Positions 9,247-17,441 of a stretch of DNA of 64,000 nt are shown here, in pieces. Position numbers and translations under genes: made by a program. Position 1 is the stretch's first letter; each line of letters begins with the position of its first letter. Under the pieces are notes generated by a model. It was not told the origin of the DNA, did not search any database, and saw only the letters and a list, made by a program, of their open reading frames with translations. Source of the DNA: Ordospora colligata OC4 (taxonomy: Eukaryota; Microsporidia; Ordosporidae); contig NW_014575397.1 in NCBI RefSeq assembly GCF_000803265.1, positions 1 through 64,000 on the forward strand. Direction: 5' to 3'.

Positions 9247-10650
9247 CTACAATCTAGTAAGCCCACTGTCAGAAAGCGGTGATATTGTATTCCCCACATT
9301 AGCTTCTATCTCAGCAAGCACTTCTTTGTCAAACTCCGAAACAAGGCTTATTGCTACACCTGCTCTGCCAAATCTACCTGCTCTTCCAATCCTATGCAAA
9401 TACGACTCCGATGTCTTTGGAAGATCAAAGTTAATCACATAATTGGTGCTTGGTGCATCTACACCTCTGGTGATAAGATCAGTTGCAACAAGAATCTTAC
9501 ACTTCTCCTTTAGAAAGTTGTGGAATACTGCATTCCTATGCTCCTGTGTCATCTTAGAATGCATAAAGTACGATGGTATTCCCATTTCTGTTATCTTCAT
9601 TGCAAGAAGCTCCACTGTTTTTATACCGTTGCAGAATACCACGCACTGATTAATACCTGATGTCTTCGTAAGCAATGAGTTCAAACACACAAGCTTATCC
9701 ATCAGCTTAACATGCACATAGAATTGCTTGATCCCAATCGGCACAAGCTCTGTCATCAAATTAATGCATAAAGGACTGTGCATGTATTTTTTCATAAACC
9801 CTGCTATGAAGTACGGAAATGTAGCCGAATACAACATTATTTGTCTATTCTGAGGCATTAGCTCCAAAAGACGTGCAATTATCTTTGCAAATGAGATGTC
9901 CAACAGTTTGTCTGCTTCATCAAACACAAGCATCACTTTCTTGGACAGTGTTCCAACCTTTTTCTCAATCAAATCGACTATCCTTCCTGGCGTTCCAATC
10001 ATCACATGTGCTCCATTCAACATTCGTATTATGTCGTCTTGCATACTCATTCCTCCAACAACAGGCACTGATAATATGCCCAATCCTTCACACATCTTCC
10101 TAAAGTTCCTTGCAACTTGGAGCGCAAGCTCTCTGATCGGAACAACAACTATGGCCTGCACATCCTTATCCAATACATCCACATTGTTCAGGATAGGAAT
10201 CACATAAGATGCTGTTTTTCCAGTTCCATTCTTCGACCTAACTAATAAGCATCTTCCATATAGTGCATGTGGAATCGACTTAACCTGAACTGGCGATGGA
10301 AAAGCATATCCCATCACATCAATCTTCTTTACAACCTCAGGTTTTAGCCCAAACATTTCCCAAGTCATGTTCTGGGTTTCGCTTACGTCTCTAGATAGCG
10401 GTTCAATTGCACTTTTCTTAGTATCCAATGTATTATCCTCCTCATACACACTGTTGCTATTCTTCAAATCTTTTGTTTGTTCAATATTTGATCCCATGTG
10501 TCTCGGATCCGCAATTCTAAGGTTTTCAATCCCCTTACAAACCCGGGTGTTTACCTTGGATTTCTCCTCTGTCCAGATAGATCGATCCCTCATTTCCTTA
10601 TCCTGTGCCCTTTTATCGCTCAATTTGTGTTTCCTGTTAATTTCAACCAT
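9247..10650 (-). CDS. DHH1: DEAD-box RNA helicase Dhh1/DDX6
   Basis: An ATP-dependent RNA helicase that promotes mRNA decapping and translational repression in the cytoplasm. The motifs run in order: W-x-x-F upstream aromatic, FPSPVQ (Q motif), SKNGTGKT (motif I; 'xKNGTGKT' is typical of Dhh1), PIRELALQ (Ia), GTPGR, DEAD (II), SAT (III), and HRIGRAGRFGR (VI). The N-terminal ~90 residues are low-conservation. The frame is open to 10665. The ATG at 10650 was preferred because CCC lies just before it inside an upstream ATG-CCC-ATA-CAA-AGC-ATG. The 3' end is 170 bp from that of convergent nog2. Confidence 0.92.
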   Translation of the reverse strand: MVEINRKHKLSDKRAQDKEMRDRSIWTEEKSKVNTRVCKGIENLRIADPRHMGSNIEQTKDLKNSNSVYEEDNTLDTKKSAIEPLSRDVSETQNMTWEMFGLKPEVVKKIDVMGYAFPSPVQVKSIPHALYGRCLLVRSKNGTGKTASYVIPILNNVDVLDKDVQAIVVVPIRELALQVARNFRKMCEGLGILSVPVVGGMSMQDDIIRMLNGAHVMIGTPGRIVDLIEKKVGTLSKKVMLVFDEADKLLDISFAKIIARLLELMPQNRQIMLYSATFPYFIAGFMKKYMHSPLCINLMTELVPIGIKQFYVHVKLMDKLVCLNSLLTKTSGINQCVVFCNGIKTVELLAMKITEMGIPSYFMHSKMTQEHRNAVFHNFLKEKCKILVATDLITRGVDAPSTNYVINFDLPKTSESYLHRIGRAGRFGRAGVAISLVSEFDKEVLAEIEANVGNTISPLSDSGLTRL

Positions 10651-10722
10651 GCTTTGTATGGGCATCGCATAAAATTTGTTTGCTATGCTTCAATTCATCT
10701 TTTCATTGCATTAAATATCTCA

Positions 10723-11706
10723 TTAGTCATCTTCCATATCCTCCCTTTTCATTGCATTATCATATTCAAACTCAGATATCATGCAATCACAAAACATACA
10801 TGATTTCTGGCCATAATAGATGCACTCCTCTTTAAGGCAGCGGATGCACATAATATGATTGCATGGCAACTCCAACAAATAATCAATCACTAGTCGTCTA
10901 TTCCTATGCATACATGTTTGACACTTGTAATGCATTTTTTCATCTATGAAGTATTGAAATCTAAATGCCATCATCATGACCCTGAACATATTCAGGTTAT
11001 ACTCAACACTGTCCTCTAGGTCTAGCTCTTTCAAATACATGCTTATCTCTTTGTAATCATTTAATATCTCTCTTCGTATATCCAACAGAACCAGTAGGAT
11101 GTAATCATATAATGATATCTCAGTTATCGGGAACATCTTGCTGGGCATCGTAACTTTTTGTTTGCAGCCTTTTTTAGGCATTTCCTCATTCACAAACTTT
11201 TTCAAATCCTGCACATACTTCTTTGCAATTGAAATTTCCTTTGGATATTCAATATCTCCACTATCAAACCTCTCCATAAACTTACATGCAAGAGCCTCAA
11301 TATATCCCCTTTGGTATTCATAACTCGTACCATTCATGACAGGCTTGTTATCTCTGTACGTATCATCACCACAAATCTCGCTTGAATATACAATCGCTCG
11401 TATCTCAACCATCACTTGCTTCATAATCCTTTCAACACACTTCTCATCAACTCCATCTTGCATTTTGATGATTTCTCGCGCCTCTATTTTTTGAAGAAAC
11501 CCAACAGAATTCAACTTCTCTATTCCACTCACTATCAAGTCTTTATAATCCTTCCAATCCAGCTCACCAACATGTGCCGTTATTTCCTCTTCTCTTTCTT
11601 TCATTTCAAACATACACAAAATTAGTATCATGTTCACCACAAAAATAATAACAGCTAATTGTCTCTTCTTTATTACCCTTGTCATATGGCTCTTTGCTCC
11701 ATCCAT
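10723..11706 (-). CDS. Membrane-anchored RING-finger protein
   Basis: A 327-residue protein. Residues ~16-34 form a hydrophobic helix after a basic stretch (KKR), consistent with a signal anchor. The middle ~200 residues are helical and unrecognised. The C-terminus has a RING-like finger: CQTC, later LPCNHIMCIRC, then CMFC. The CxHxxCxxC core suggests a C3HC4 RING, so a membrane-bound E3 ubiquitin ligase is a reasonable inference, but no substrate or pathway can be named. The first ATG at 11706 is used; a second in-frame ATG lies seven codons in. Confidence 0.75.
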   Translation of the reverse strand: MDGAKSHMTRVIKKRQLAVIIFVVNMILILCMFEMKEREEEITAHVGELDWKDYKDLIVSGIEKLNSVGFLQKIEAREIIKMQDGVDEKCVERIMKQVMVEIRAIVYSSEICGDDTYRDNKPVMNGTSYEYQRGYIEALACKFMERFDSGDIEYPKEISIAKKYVQDLKKFVNEEMPKKGCKQKVTMPSKMFPITEISLYDYILLVLLDIRREILNDYKEISMYLKELDLEDSVEYNLNMFRVMMMAFRFQYFIDEKMHYKCQTCMHRNRRLVIDYLLELPCNHIMCIRCLKEECIYYGQKSCMFCDCMISEFEYDNAMKREDMEDD

Positions 11707-11733
11707 TTTACATATTCTAATCTAACTCATATG

Positions 11734-13473
11734 TTAATCATAAACCCATCTTTTATTACGGAGAAAGAACAAAATCTCATCTATTCGTTCTCTTGTAACC
11801 CCATTCTGCTCATAAAATTTCTCAAGGCGCTTCAAATCAACCTTAGGCCTGGTGATCTCTACAGAGCTGGCTGCTATCGGATTCAAATACATTCCAAGTA
11901 GCATCGCTATCTTCTCTTCATCAACACCATCATTCCTTACACATTCCAATGCCTTCACAGGCCCAAATCCCTTTATTCCAGGCGTATAATCACTTCCAAG
12001 TAGATAAGATAGCATCACTAACTCCTTTCTATTAAGGCCAACTTTTTGTTCAATTCGATCCAAACTGTATCGCTCAATATCTCTGTTTTTCCTGAAGAAG
12101 TGCCTGAAAACAACCCCGCCATAAAGGAGAACATCGTTGTCCTCAGTTATCACCCCATCAACCATGTTGCTCAATGACATGAATCCACACTGCGAATCAG
12201 ACTCCATTGGAGAGTCAACATACGCAATGTTGAACTCCAAAAGTACCTTTTTGACCTGTTCAATTACCCTGTTCATTTTATGCAGATGAATTATTCGATC
12301 AGAGCATCCTATTGGCTTCAAAACCTTTCTGAAGTCCTGCAATTTCTCGTGATCTCCAAATTCAGAATCTGCAAAAAATCCTCCCATGCTTCTTTCGCCT
12401 TTGCATTTGACTATCATCTCATTTACTTTATCCTTTTGTATGCTTAACAAGCCATCTACTTTCTGAATGCTTTCTTCAAATGATACATTATCAAAATATC
12501 CATGTCTGCTCGTCAGCTCATTAATAATCAATCCAGATTCGATATGTCCAGCATCGTGATGCTTCTCTTCGTGATCCTTATGCATTTCTGTATCAGAGTC
12601 AATCCATTCGTCTACTTCATGCGCATCAATGCTGCATAATTGGTTATACTTGATTTCTTCCGCACTGGCTTTCTCTTCTTTATTGTCAATGGTGCCATAT
12701 CGTACTTTCTTAGTCAATCCATAAACAACCTTACAGTCACTTTGAACAATCTTGGCTTGGTTTACCTCCATATTCCTTATACTTTGACTTATAAAGTTTC
12801 TCTTTTTCAGATTCTTGATCTGTTGTGCAGAAAACACTTCCATGCTTCCATAATCTTTTTTTGTTCGTATCTTCCGCCTGTTAACTCGAAGATCAACCAG
12901 CCTCCTCAACTTCTGCATTCTGGAAATCTCCTTCGACTCAACAAATCCAAAATCTATCTCTGACTCACTGTCACTACTTGTCATCTTATCATTTATATCA
13001 TCATATCTGCCAGGTATTTGATCATATTCATCAGAAGTATTACTGAATGTCATTGCTTCATTTTTACAATTCAACTCTTCTGACACATCATCAGGCATAT
13101 CATCAAACGCATCTCCCCATTTCTCCATATATTTTTCATCAAAAATGTTATTTGGATCAAACGCTAGCTCTTGGCCTTCTTTATCTATAAGCTTCATCTC
13201 AAGGTATTTAACAGAATCATCAATTGTACCCTGTCTTTCTCTGAGTGCTTGCCGCTTGACTTCTGGTGCATTACCATCAAAAACAAACACAGGCTGTATT
13301 CCATGATACAGCAACTTCACCACTCGCATCGAAAAAAAATAAATCACATCCTCATTCCTGAGATGCCAATATGCACCAAGCCAGATGCTTGTGTCCACAG
13401 CAAGCCTCATATTTGAAGGCACAACTTTCTCTCCAGAACGCTGGATGATTTTCCACAGCGACCTTACGCCCAT
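11734..13473 (-). CDS. RAD2: XPG/Rad2 endonuclease
   Basis: A structure-specific nuclease that makes the 3' incision in nucleotide excision repair, working with TFIIH. The N-domain starts MGVRSLWKIIQRSG and carries the metal ligands in AVDTSIWL and VFVFDGNAPEVKR. The I-domain near residues 395-470 has FNIAYVDSPMESDSQC and DGVITEDNDVLLYGG. The helix-hairpin-helix follows in LLGSDYTPGIKGFGPVKAL. A spacer of about 280 acidic residues separates the N and I domains. This long spacer marks Rad2/XPG, not FEN1 or Exo1. The start at 13473 is set by the family MGV start and a CCCC nine bases upstream. The TFIIH subunit gene tfb5 lies next door. Confidence 0.93.
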   Translation of the reverse strand: MGVRSLWKIIQRSGEKVVPSNMRLAVDTSIWLGAYWHLRNEDVIYFFSMRVVKLLYHGIQPVFVFDGNAPEVKRQALRERQGTIDDSVKYLEMKLIDKEGQELAFDPNNIFDEKYMEKWGDAFDDMPDDVSEELNCKNEAMTFSNTSDEYDQIPGRYDDINDKMTSSDSESEIDFGFVESKEISRMQKLRRLVDLRVNRRKIRTKKDYGSMEVFSAQQIKNLKKRNFISQSIRNMEVNQAKIVQSDCKVVYGLTKKVRYGTIDNKEEKASAEEIKYNQLCSIDAHEVDEWIDSDTEMHKDHEEKHHDAGHIESGLIINELTSRHGYFDNVSFEESIQKVDGLLSIQKDKVNEMIVKCKGERSMGGFFADSEFGDHEKLQDFRKVLKPIGCSDRIIHLHKMNRVIEQVKKVLLEFNIAYVDSPMESDSQCGFMSLSNMVDGVITEDNDVLLYGGVVFRHFFRKNRDIERYSLDRIEQKVGLNRKELVMLSYLLGSDYTPGIKGFGPVKALECVRNDGVDEEKIAMLLGMYLNPIAASSVEITRPKVDLKRLEKFYEQNGVTRERIDEILFFLRNKRWVYD

Positions 13474-13481
13474 ATGTGTGT

Positions 13482-13485
13482 GGGG
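13482..13485 (-). promoter_or_regulatory. CCCC start signal of rad2
   Basis: On the minus strand TTACCCCACACACATATG leads into the rad2 ATG. The frame is open upstream, but there is no ATG before this one. The C-run and the MGV start agree. Confidence 0.5.
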
Positions 13486-13575
13486 TAACACACCTTCATT
13501 CTAAATATGCTTCATGCATGACGTTTTTATCTAAACGCATAATACAAACAGTATTTATTTCTCTGTTGCATGTAT

Positions 13576-13776
13576 TTACTGCTTTGTTGGGTTCTTTGCA
13601 CTATTCATTATAAGCTCAACTCTTTCTTTTATATCTGACGCTGCTTCTGGCGTTATAAACACAGATGTTTCGTTTATATCCTCAATAACGAAGTTTTCTG
13701 ATTCGCCTAGTTTCAGCACGACTTCTTTAACGCTTGGTTCTGTCCTAAGAAAATATCCCTTTGTTGCATTTACCAT
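13576..13776 (-). CDS. TFB5: TFIIH subunit Tfb5 (TTDA)
   Basis: A 66-residue protein starting MVNATKGYFLRTEPSVKEVV. It follows the small TFIIH subunit Tfb5/p8 along its length: 'MVN..KG....xDPxxKxxxL', then FVIEDINETSVFI, then a final helix with IKERVELIM. Tfb5 stabilises TFIIH by pairing with Tfb2 and is needed for nucleotide excision repair. The frame is open 12 codons further, but the family start and an ACCCTTGC just before the ATG place it at 13776. It is divergent from sua5 with 54 bp between the ATGs. Confidence 0.85.
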   Translation of the reverse strand: MVNATKGYFLRTEPSVKEVVLKLGESENFVIEDINETSVFITPEAASDIKERVELIMNSAKNPTKQ

Positions 13777-13830
13777 GCAAGGGTCAAGTGAAGAGCGTGA
13801 TGACGATTTCATCGGATTTACGCCCTGACA

Positions 13831-14844
13831 ATGAGGCGAGTTAAAGCAGAAGATATTGACATGGAAACTGTTATTGAATGTTTCAAAGACGTTGTGGCTG
13901 TTCCAACAGAAACTGTGTATGGATTGGCAGCAGACATAAGATGCGAAAGTGCAGTTGAGAGGATATTTGAATTAAAGGGAAGACCAGGCGACAATCCATT
14001 GATTGTACATGTTTGCTCGATTGATATGTTGAAAAGCATTATTTCTGAGCCGATTCCCAAGGAATATCAAAGACTAATAGATAGATTCTGGCCAGGCCCT
14101 CTTACTTTGTTATTCAAGACAAAATGCGATATCAGCCTCCGAGTAAGGGGTGGGCTTGATACAGTTGCTGTCAGAATGCCTGGTAACAAATGCTTTCTAA
14201 ACATTATTGAAAGACTTGGAGCACCTATTGCTGCACCATCAGCAAACATAAGTGGAAGACCAAGTCCTACATCTGCAGATCATGTCATAGAGGACTTTGG
14301 AGAAAGAATTGGACTAGTAATTGATGGAGGGCCATGCTCTGTAGGATTGGAGTCTACAGTTGTATCAATGATGGAAGGTAAGTTGCATGTTTTGAGACCC
14401 GGAGGGATTTCATTGGAAGAACTTACTGAGGTAGCCTGCTGCGATGTTGTTGTCAGTAACAAAATGCTAGAGAATGGAAAAGTGTATTCACCAGGACAGA
14501 AGTATAAGCATTACTCGCCAACTGCACGATTGATTTTATTTAAAGGACCAGAGAATGAAATTGGAGAAAGGATGCAAGAATACATATTGTCTAACCTTAA
14601 AGTTAAGAAATGGGGAATAGCATTGCATTCGAATGTGTGTATTGGAAAGATTGATGACAAATCCAAAGTTAATATTTTTGACATGGGATGTGAGAAGAGA
14701 GTCATAAGTAGAAGGTTGTTTGAAGGGATAAGAAGTCTGGACAAGGTTAGCGAGGTTATTTTAGTTGCAGGAGTGACATTGAGTGGGGAAGGCAGTGCGA
14801 TTATGGATAGGCTTGAAAGAGCATCCGATATGATTTTTGAATGA
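13831..14844 (+). CDS. SUA5: Threonylcarbamoyl-AMP synthase Sua5
   Basis: Makes threonylcarbamoyl-AMP from threonine, bicarbonate and ATP, the first step of t6A37 synthesis in tRNAs reading ANN codons. The YrdC domain shows VAVPTETVYGLA near the N-terminus, KGRPGDNPLIVHV, PSANISGRPSPT and ESTVVSM. The C-terminal Sua5 domain is present, joined by the PGQKYKHYSP linker. At 337 residues it is a two-domain Sua5 and not the short YrdC form. There is no obvious mitochondrial presequence. Confidence 0.94.
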   Translation: MRRVKAEDIDMETVIECFKDVVAVPTETVYGLAADIRCESAVERIFELKGRPGDNPLIVHVCSIDMLKSIISEPIPKEYQRLIDRFWPGPLTLLFKTKCDISLRVRGGLDTVAVRMPGNKCFLNIIERLGAPIAAPSANISGRPSPTSADHVIEDFGERIGLVIDGGPCSVGLESTVVSMMEGKLHVLRPGGISLEELTEVACCDVVVSNKMLENGKVYSPGQKYKHYSPTARLILFKGPENEIGERMQEYILSNLKVKKWGIALHSNVCIGKIDDKSKVNIFDMGCEKRVISRRLFEGIRSLDKVSEVILVAGVTLSGEGSAIMDRLERASDMIFE

Positions 14845-14940
14845 TGCGGATGATCTGTAGATTGACTTGATTAAAATACTGGAAATTGAAAGTGTGTTTT
14901 TGCAAGAATTTGGATTAGAAACGGAAGTGGATGAACCCCA

Positions 14941-16380
14941 ATGGAGCATTTACTTTTTGAGTATGCAGGAGGATATGGGTTGTTTGAGCTAACGGCATAT
15001 GAAGATATGTCTAAGTCGTCGTATGAGGATTATATGAAGCTTAACCAAGTGATAAGATATAAGTCTGGCATGAGTTTTGATGGAGTAGGAGATGCGCTTG
15101 AACACATGAAGAGTCTTTCGAAGGGAGAGATACACACGAAGCTGAAGAATTTTCTTGAGCTGAACAATGTGAAAGTGGTTCATTGTGATGTATCACTGAA
15201 GAAATGTCTTTATGCGATTGGAATTAAGCATAAAAGCAGCGAGAACATTATGCGAGGAGTCAGGATGATGTATCCGAAGCTGATGAGATTGGATGGATAT
15301 GATGGAAGGCAGATGGAGCTTGGGCTTTCGCATGGATATTCAAGGGAGAAGGTTGAGTACAATGTGAAGAGAGAAGATTGTATTGTTATGCATACCGTGA
15401 TGCTGCTTGAGCAGGTTGACAAGGACATAAATTCGTATTCGATGAGGATTCGAGAGATGTATGGATGGGTGTTTCCTGAGCTTGGGAGGAAATTGAAGGA
15501 GAATGGAGAGTATGTGAAAGCAGTCAAGTGGATGATAATGAAGGAGAAGGGTGAATTGAAGAGCGAAGAGATATATAATCAGAAGATTGAGGAGATTGCA
15601 AAGATGAAGGAAACAAGTATTGGGATGAATATATTGCCTGATGATTTGGAAAATATGAGGAAATTGATTGAGGTAGTTGAAGAGAAGATTGATATAAGAA
15701 GGGAGTTGGATGAGTATCTTGGGAGAAAGATGAGTGTGGTTGCGCCGAATCTTGCGGCGATTCTTGGAAACTGCCTGAGTGCACGGATGATATGTCAGGC
15801 TGGAGGGTTATTTAATCTTGGAAAGGCACCAGCATCTACATTGCAGCTTTTTGGGGCTGAGAAGTCACTGTTTCGATCATTGAAGATGAAATCAAGAACA
15901 CCGAAGTATGGCCTTATATATGGAGCAGGATGCCTGTCGAGGATGAAAGAAAAGGACAAGGGAAGGATGAGCAGGTATATTGCGACAAAGTGCTCGATAG
16001 CTGCAAAGATAGATTGTTTTAACAAGGAGAGGACGTCTATGTATGGCAAGGAACTGAAGGAGTTGATTGATAAGAAGATACAATCTTTGTATTCTAAGGA
16101 TGATGTGAAGATTGAGGAGACGGTTGATGTAGTTCAGAGGGTTTTTGATAAGATTAATGGAAAGAAAAAGAGCAAGGACGAGGTTGAGAATGAGAATGAA
16201 AGTGTGCAAAACAAACCGAAACGGAAGTGCTTGAAGGATGATTGTGAGGATGTTTTTAGATTTGGGAAAAAAGATGTGAAAAAGGGCAGTAAAGATGGAA
16301 AGAGAGTAAGTTTTGATCTGACAAGGAATGCAGTCAAAGAAACCAGCCGAGATACATCGAAATTTAAAAAGAGAAATTGA
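14941..16380 (+). CDS. NOP56: Box C/D snoRNP protein Nop56
   Basis: A core protein of box C/D snoRNPs, which guide 2'-O-methylation of rRNA. The N-terminal domain starts HLLFEYAGGYGLFEL, as in Nop56, not Nop58. A YSREKVEYNVKRED segment and LLEQVDKDINSYSMRIREMYGWVFPEL follow, leading to the coiled coil. The Nop domain has SVVAPNLAAILG, AGGLFNLGKAPASTLQLFGAE and TPKYGLIYGA. The C-terminal tail is Lys-rich. CCCC directly precedes the ATG. The last 48 codons are copied in inverted orientation at the left edge of the window. Confidence 0.93.
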   Translation: MEHLLFEYAGGYGLFELTAYEDMSKSSYEDYMKLNQVIRYKSGMSFDGVGDALEHMKSLSKGEIHTKLKNFLELNNVKVVHCDVSLKKCLYAIGIKHKSSENIMRGVRMMYPKLMRLDGYDGRQMELGLSHGYSREKVEYNVKREDCIVMHTVMLLEQVDKDINSYSMRIREMYGWVFPELGRKLKENGEYVKAVKWMIMKEKGELKSEEIYNQKIEEIAKMKETSIGMNILPDDLENMRKLIEVVEEKIDIRRELDEYLGRKMSVVAPNLAAILGNCLSARMICQAGGLFNLGKAPASTLQLFGAEKSLFRSLKMKSRTPKYGLIYGAGCLSRMKEKDKGRMSRYIATKCSIAAKIDCFNKERTSMYGKELKELIDKKIQSLYSKDDVKIEETVDVVQRVFDKINGKKKSKDEVENENESVQNKPKRKCLKDDCEDVFRFGKKDVKKGSKDGKRVSFDLTRNAVKETSRDTSKFKKRN

Positions 16381-16563
16381 TGCAAGTAGAATATGAATAT
16401 GTTTAAGAACGAATGAAGTATGGTAATGAAGGATGTTACAGTGTGTAGAAGAAGGTTGGGATGATGATGTTGTTGTTGGCAGACCCCATGGAAATAGAAA
16501 TAGGCAGAGAAGCAATTAGAAGGGGATCGTCGTATGTGAAGCAGATTGACGGGGTGTCATTTG
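16236..16563 (+). repeat. Inverted copy of the nop56-yif1 junction (right, presumed parental copy)
   Basis: This is the partner of bases 1-328. Here the segment is embedded in two intact genes, the 3' end of nop56 and the 5' end of yif1, so this locus is taken as the source and the left one as derived. The duplicated block has no transposon ends, target-site duplication or open frame of its own. Confidence 0.95.
16484..16487 (+). promoter_or_regulatory. CCCC start signal of yif1
   Basis: The run CCCC abuts the yif1 ATG at 16488. Three upstream in-frame ATGs lack it. It is also carried in the inverted copy at bases 77-80. Confidence 0.5.
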
Positions 16564-17108
16564 CATTGCTACGCAAGTACTTTGCGGTGGACAATGGATT
16601 GATTGGACGCAAGCTTGCACTGATGTTTTTTCCGTTCAGGAATGGCGAGTGGAGCAGCGATACAGGAGAGGAGGTGCGACGTGCAGAGCTGTATGTGCCT
16701 GTGATGGGGTTTGTGTCGTATGTTATTGGAAGGGCGTTGCGAATGGGGATGAATGGGACGTTTAGTGCAGAGCGTCTTGGACTTGTGGTGAGCAGGCTTG
16801 TGGTGATTGAGGCGGTGTTTGTGGCGGCGATTAAAGTAGCAGGGTATTTTTTTGAGGTTGGACTTGGAGTGGCTGAGGTGGTATCGTATAGTGGATATAA
16901 GTATGTGGTGGTGCTTGTGTGGTGGATGAGTTTTGGATATGTGCGGTGGATAGTTGGGATGTATGTGAGTGTGAGTTTTTTTGTGTTTTTATCGAGGAGT
17001 GTGAAGAGCGGGATGGGGCTTGTGGGACGAGAGCGGAAGGGACGAGTGTACTATTTGTTTGGGATGGTACTGGCGATAGAGATGATGATGTTTGTGCTAG
17101 CGAGGTGA
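16488..17108 (+). CDS. YIF1: Golgi membrane protein Yif1
   Basis: Yif1 pairs with Yip1 in ER-Golgi vesicle transport. A GREAIRRGSSYV start is followed by LRKYFAVDNGLIGRKLALMFFPF and a W; then ELYVPVMGFVSYVI and FSAERLG, all HRF1/Yif1 domain signatures. About five hydrophobic membrane segments run to the C-terminus (LAR). It is short (206 residues against ~310 in yeast) because the cytosolic N-terminal region is missing. The start is set by GACCCCATG; the frame is open to 16461. The first 25 codons lie in the inverted duplication. Confidence 0.87.
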   Translation: MEIEIGREAIRRGSSYVKQIDGVSFALLRKYFAVDNGLIGRKLALMFFPFRNGEWSSDTGEEVRRAELYVPVMGFVSYVIGRALRMGMNGTFSAERLGLVVSRLVVIEAVFVAAIKVAGYFFEVGLGVAEVVSYSGYKYVVVLVWWMSFGYVRWIVGMYVSVSFFVFLSRSVKSGMGLVGRERKGRVYYLFGMVLAIEMMMFVLAR

Positions 17109-17165
17109 GTGTTGATGAGGAGTAGTTGGGTGAGTAGGTAGGAGTAGTTGGGTGAGTGTTGATGA
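17105..17165 (+). repeat. G-rich short tandem repeats after yif1
   Basis: GTGAGTGTTGATGA occurs at 17105-17118 and 17152-17165, and GGAGTAGTTGGGTGAGT at 17119-17135 and 17141-17157, so three units of about 22-25 bp are interleaved. The first unit starts within the yif1 stop codon. Confidence 0.8.
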
Positions 17166-17441
17166 AGGTAAGGTGAAGGTACAAGATTTGAACAAGGCAC
17201 TATAAGATAATGTGAGATGAGATAATATGCTATAATATGAGACGAGATGTGAGATATTATAATGTGAGAATGGAAGTAAGATAATGTTGGAGATGGGAAG
17301 TGAGGATGGGTAAGACAGTATGGTGGAAGTAAGAGAGTTAATGGAATAAATGAAAGTTGATGAAAGTGTTTAAGTATGTTTAAATGTATTTGATGAACAC
17401 ATTTATGAATAAGTTGTAAGTAAAAATACAAGTATTAGCCC
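17166..17441. other. Purine-rich intergenic stretch, no gene seen
   Basis: The 276 bp before the Vid27 gene are strongly purine-biased on the plus strand. They are made of imperfect GAGATGAGATAATATG-like and GGAAGTAAGA-like words. I see no ORF with a start signal, no tRNA and no strong stem-loop. Confidence 0.5.

Noticed and set aside
15892..16515. A 207-codon minus-strand ORF over nop56-yif1, matched by a 115-codon plus-strand ORF at 49-396
   Set aside because: The two ORFs are similar only because they read the same DNA, antisense to nop56 and yif1, in the inverted duplication. Nop56 is the real gene; the antisense product is low-complexity Ser/Phe/His-rich.
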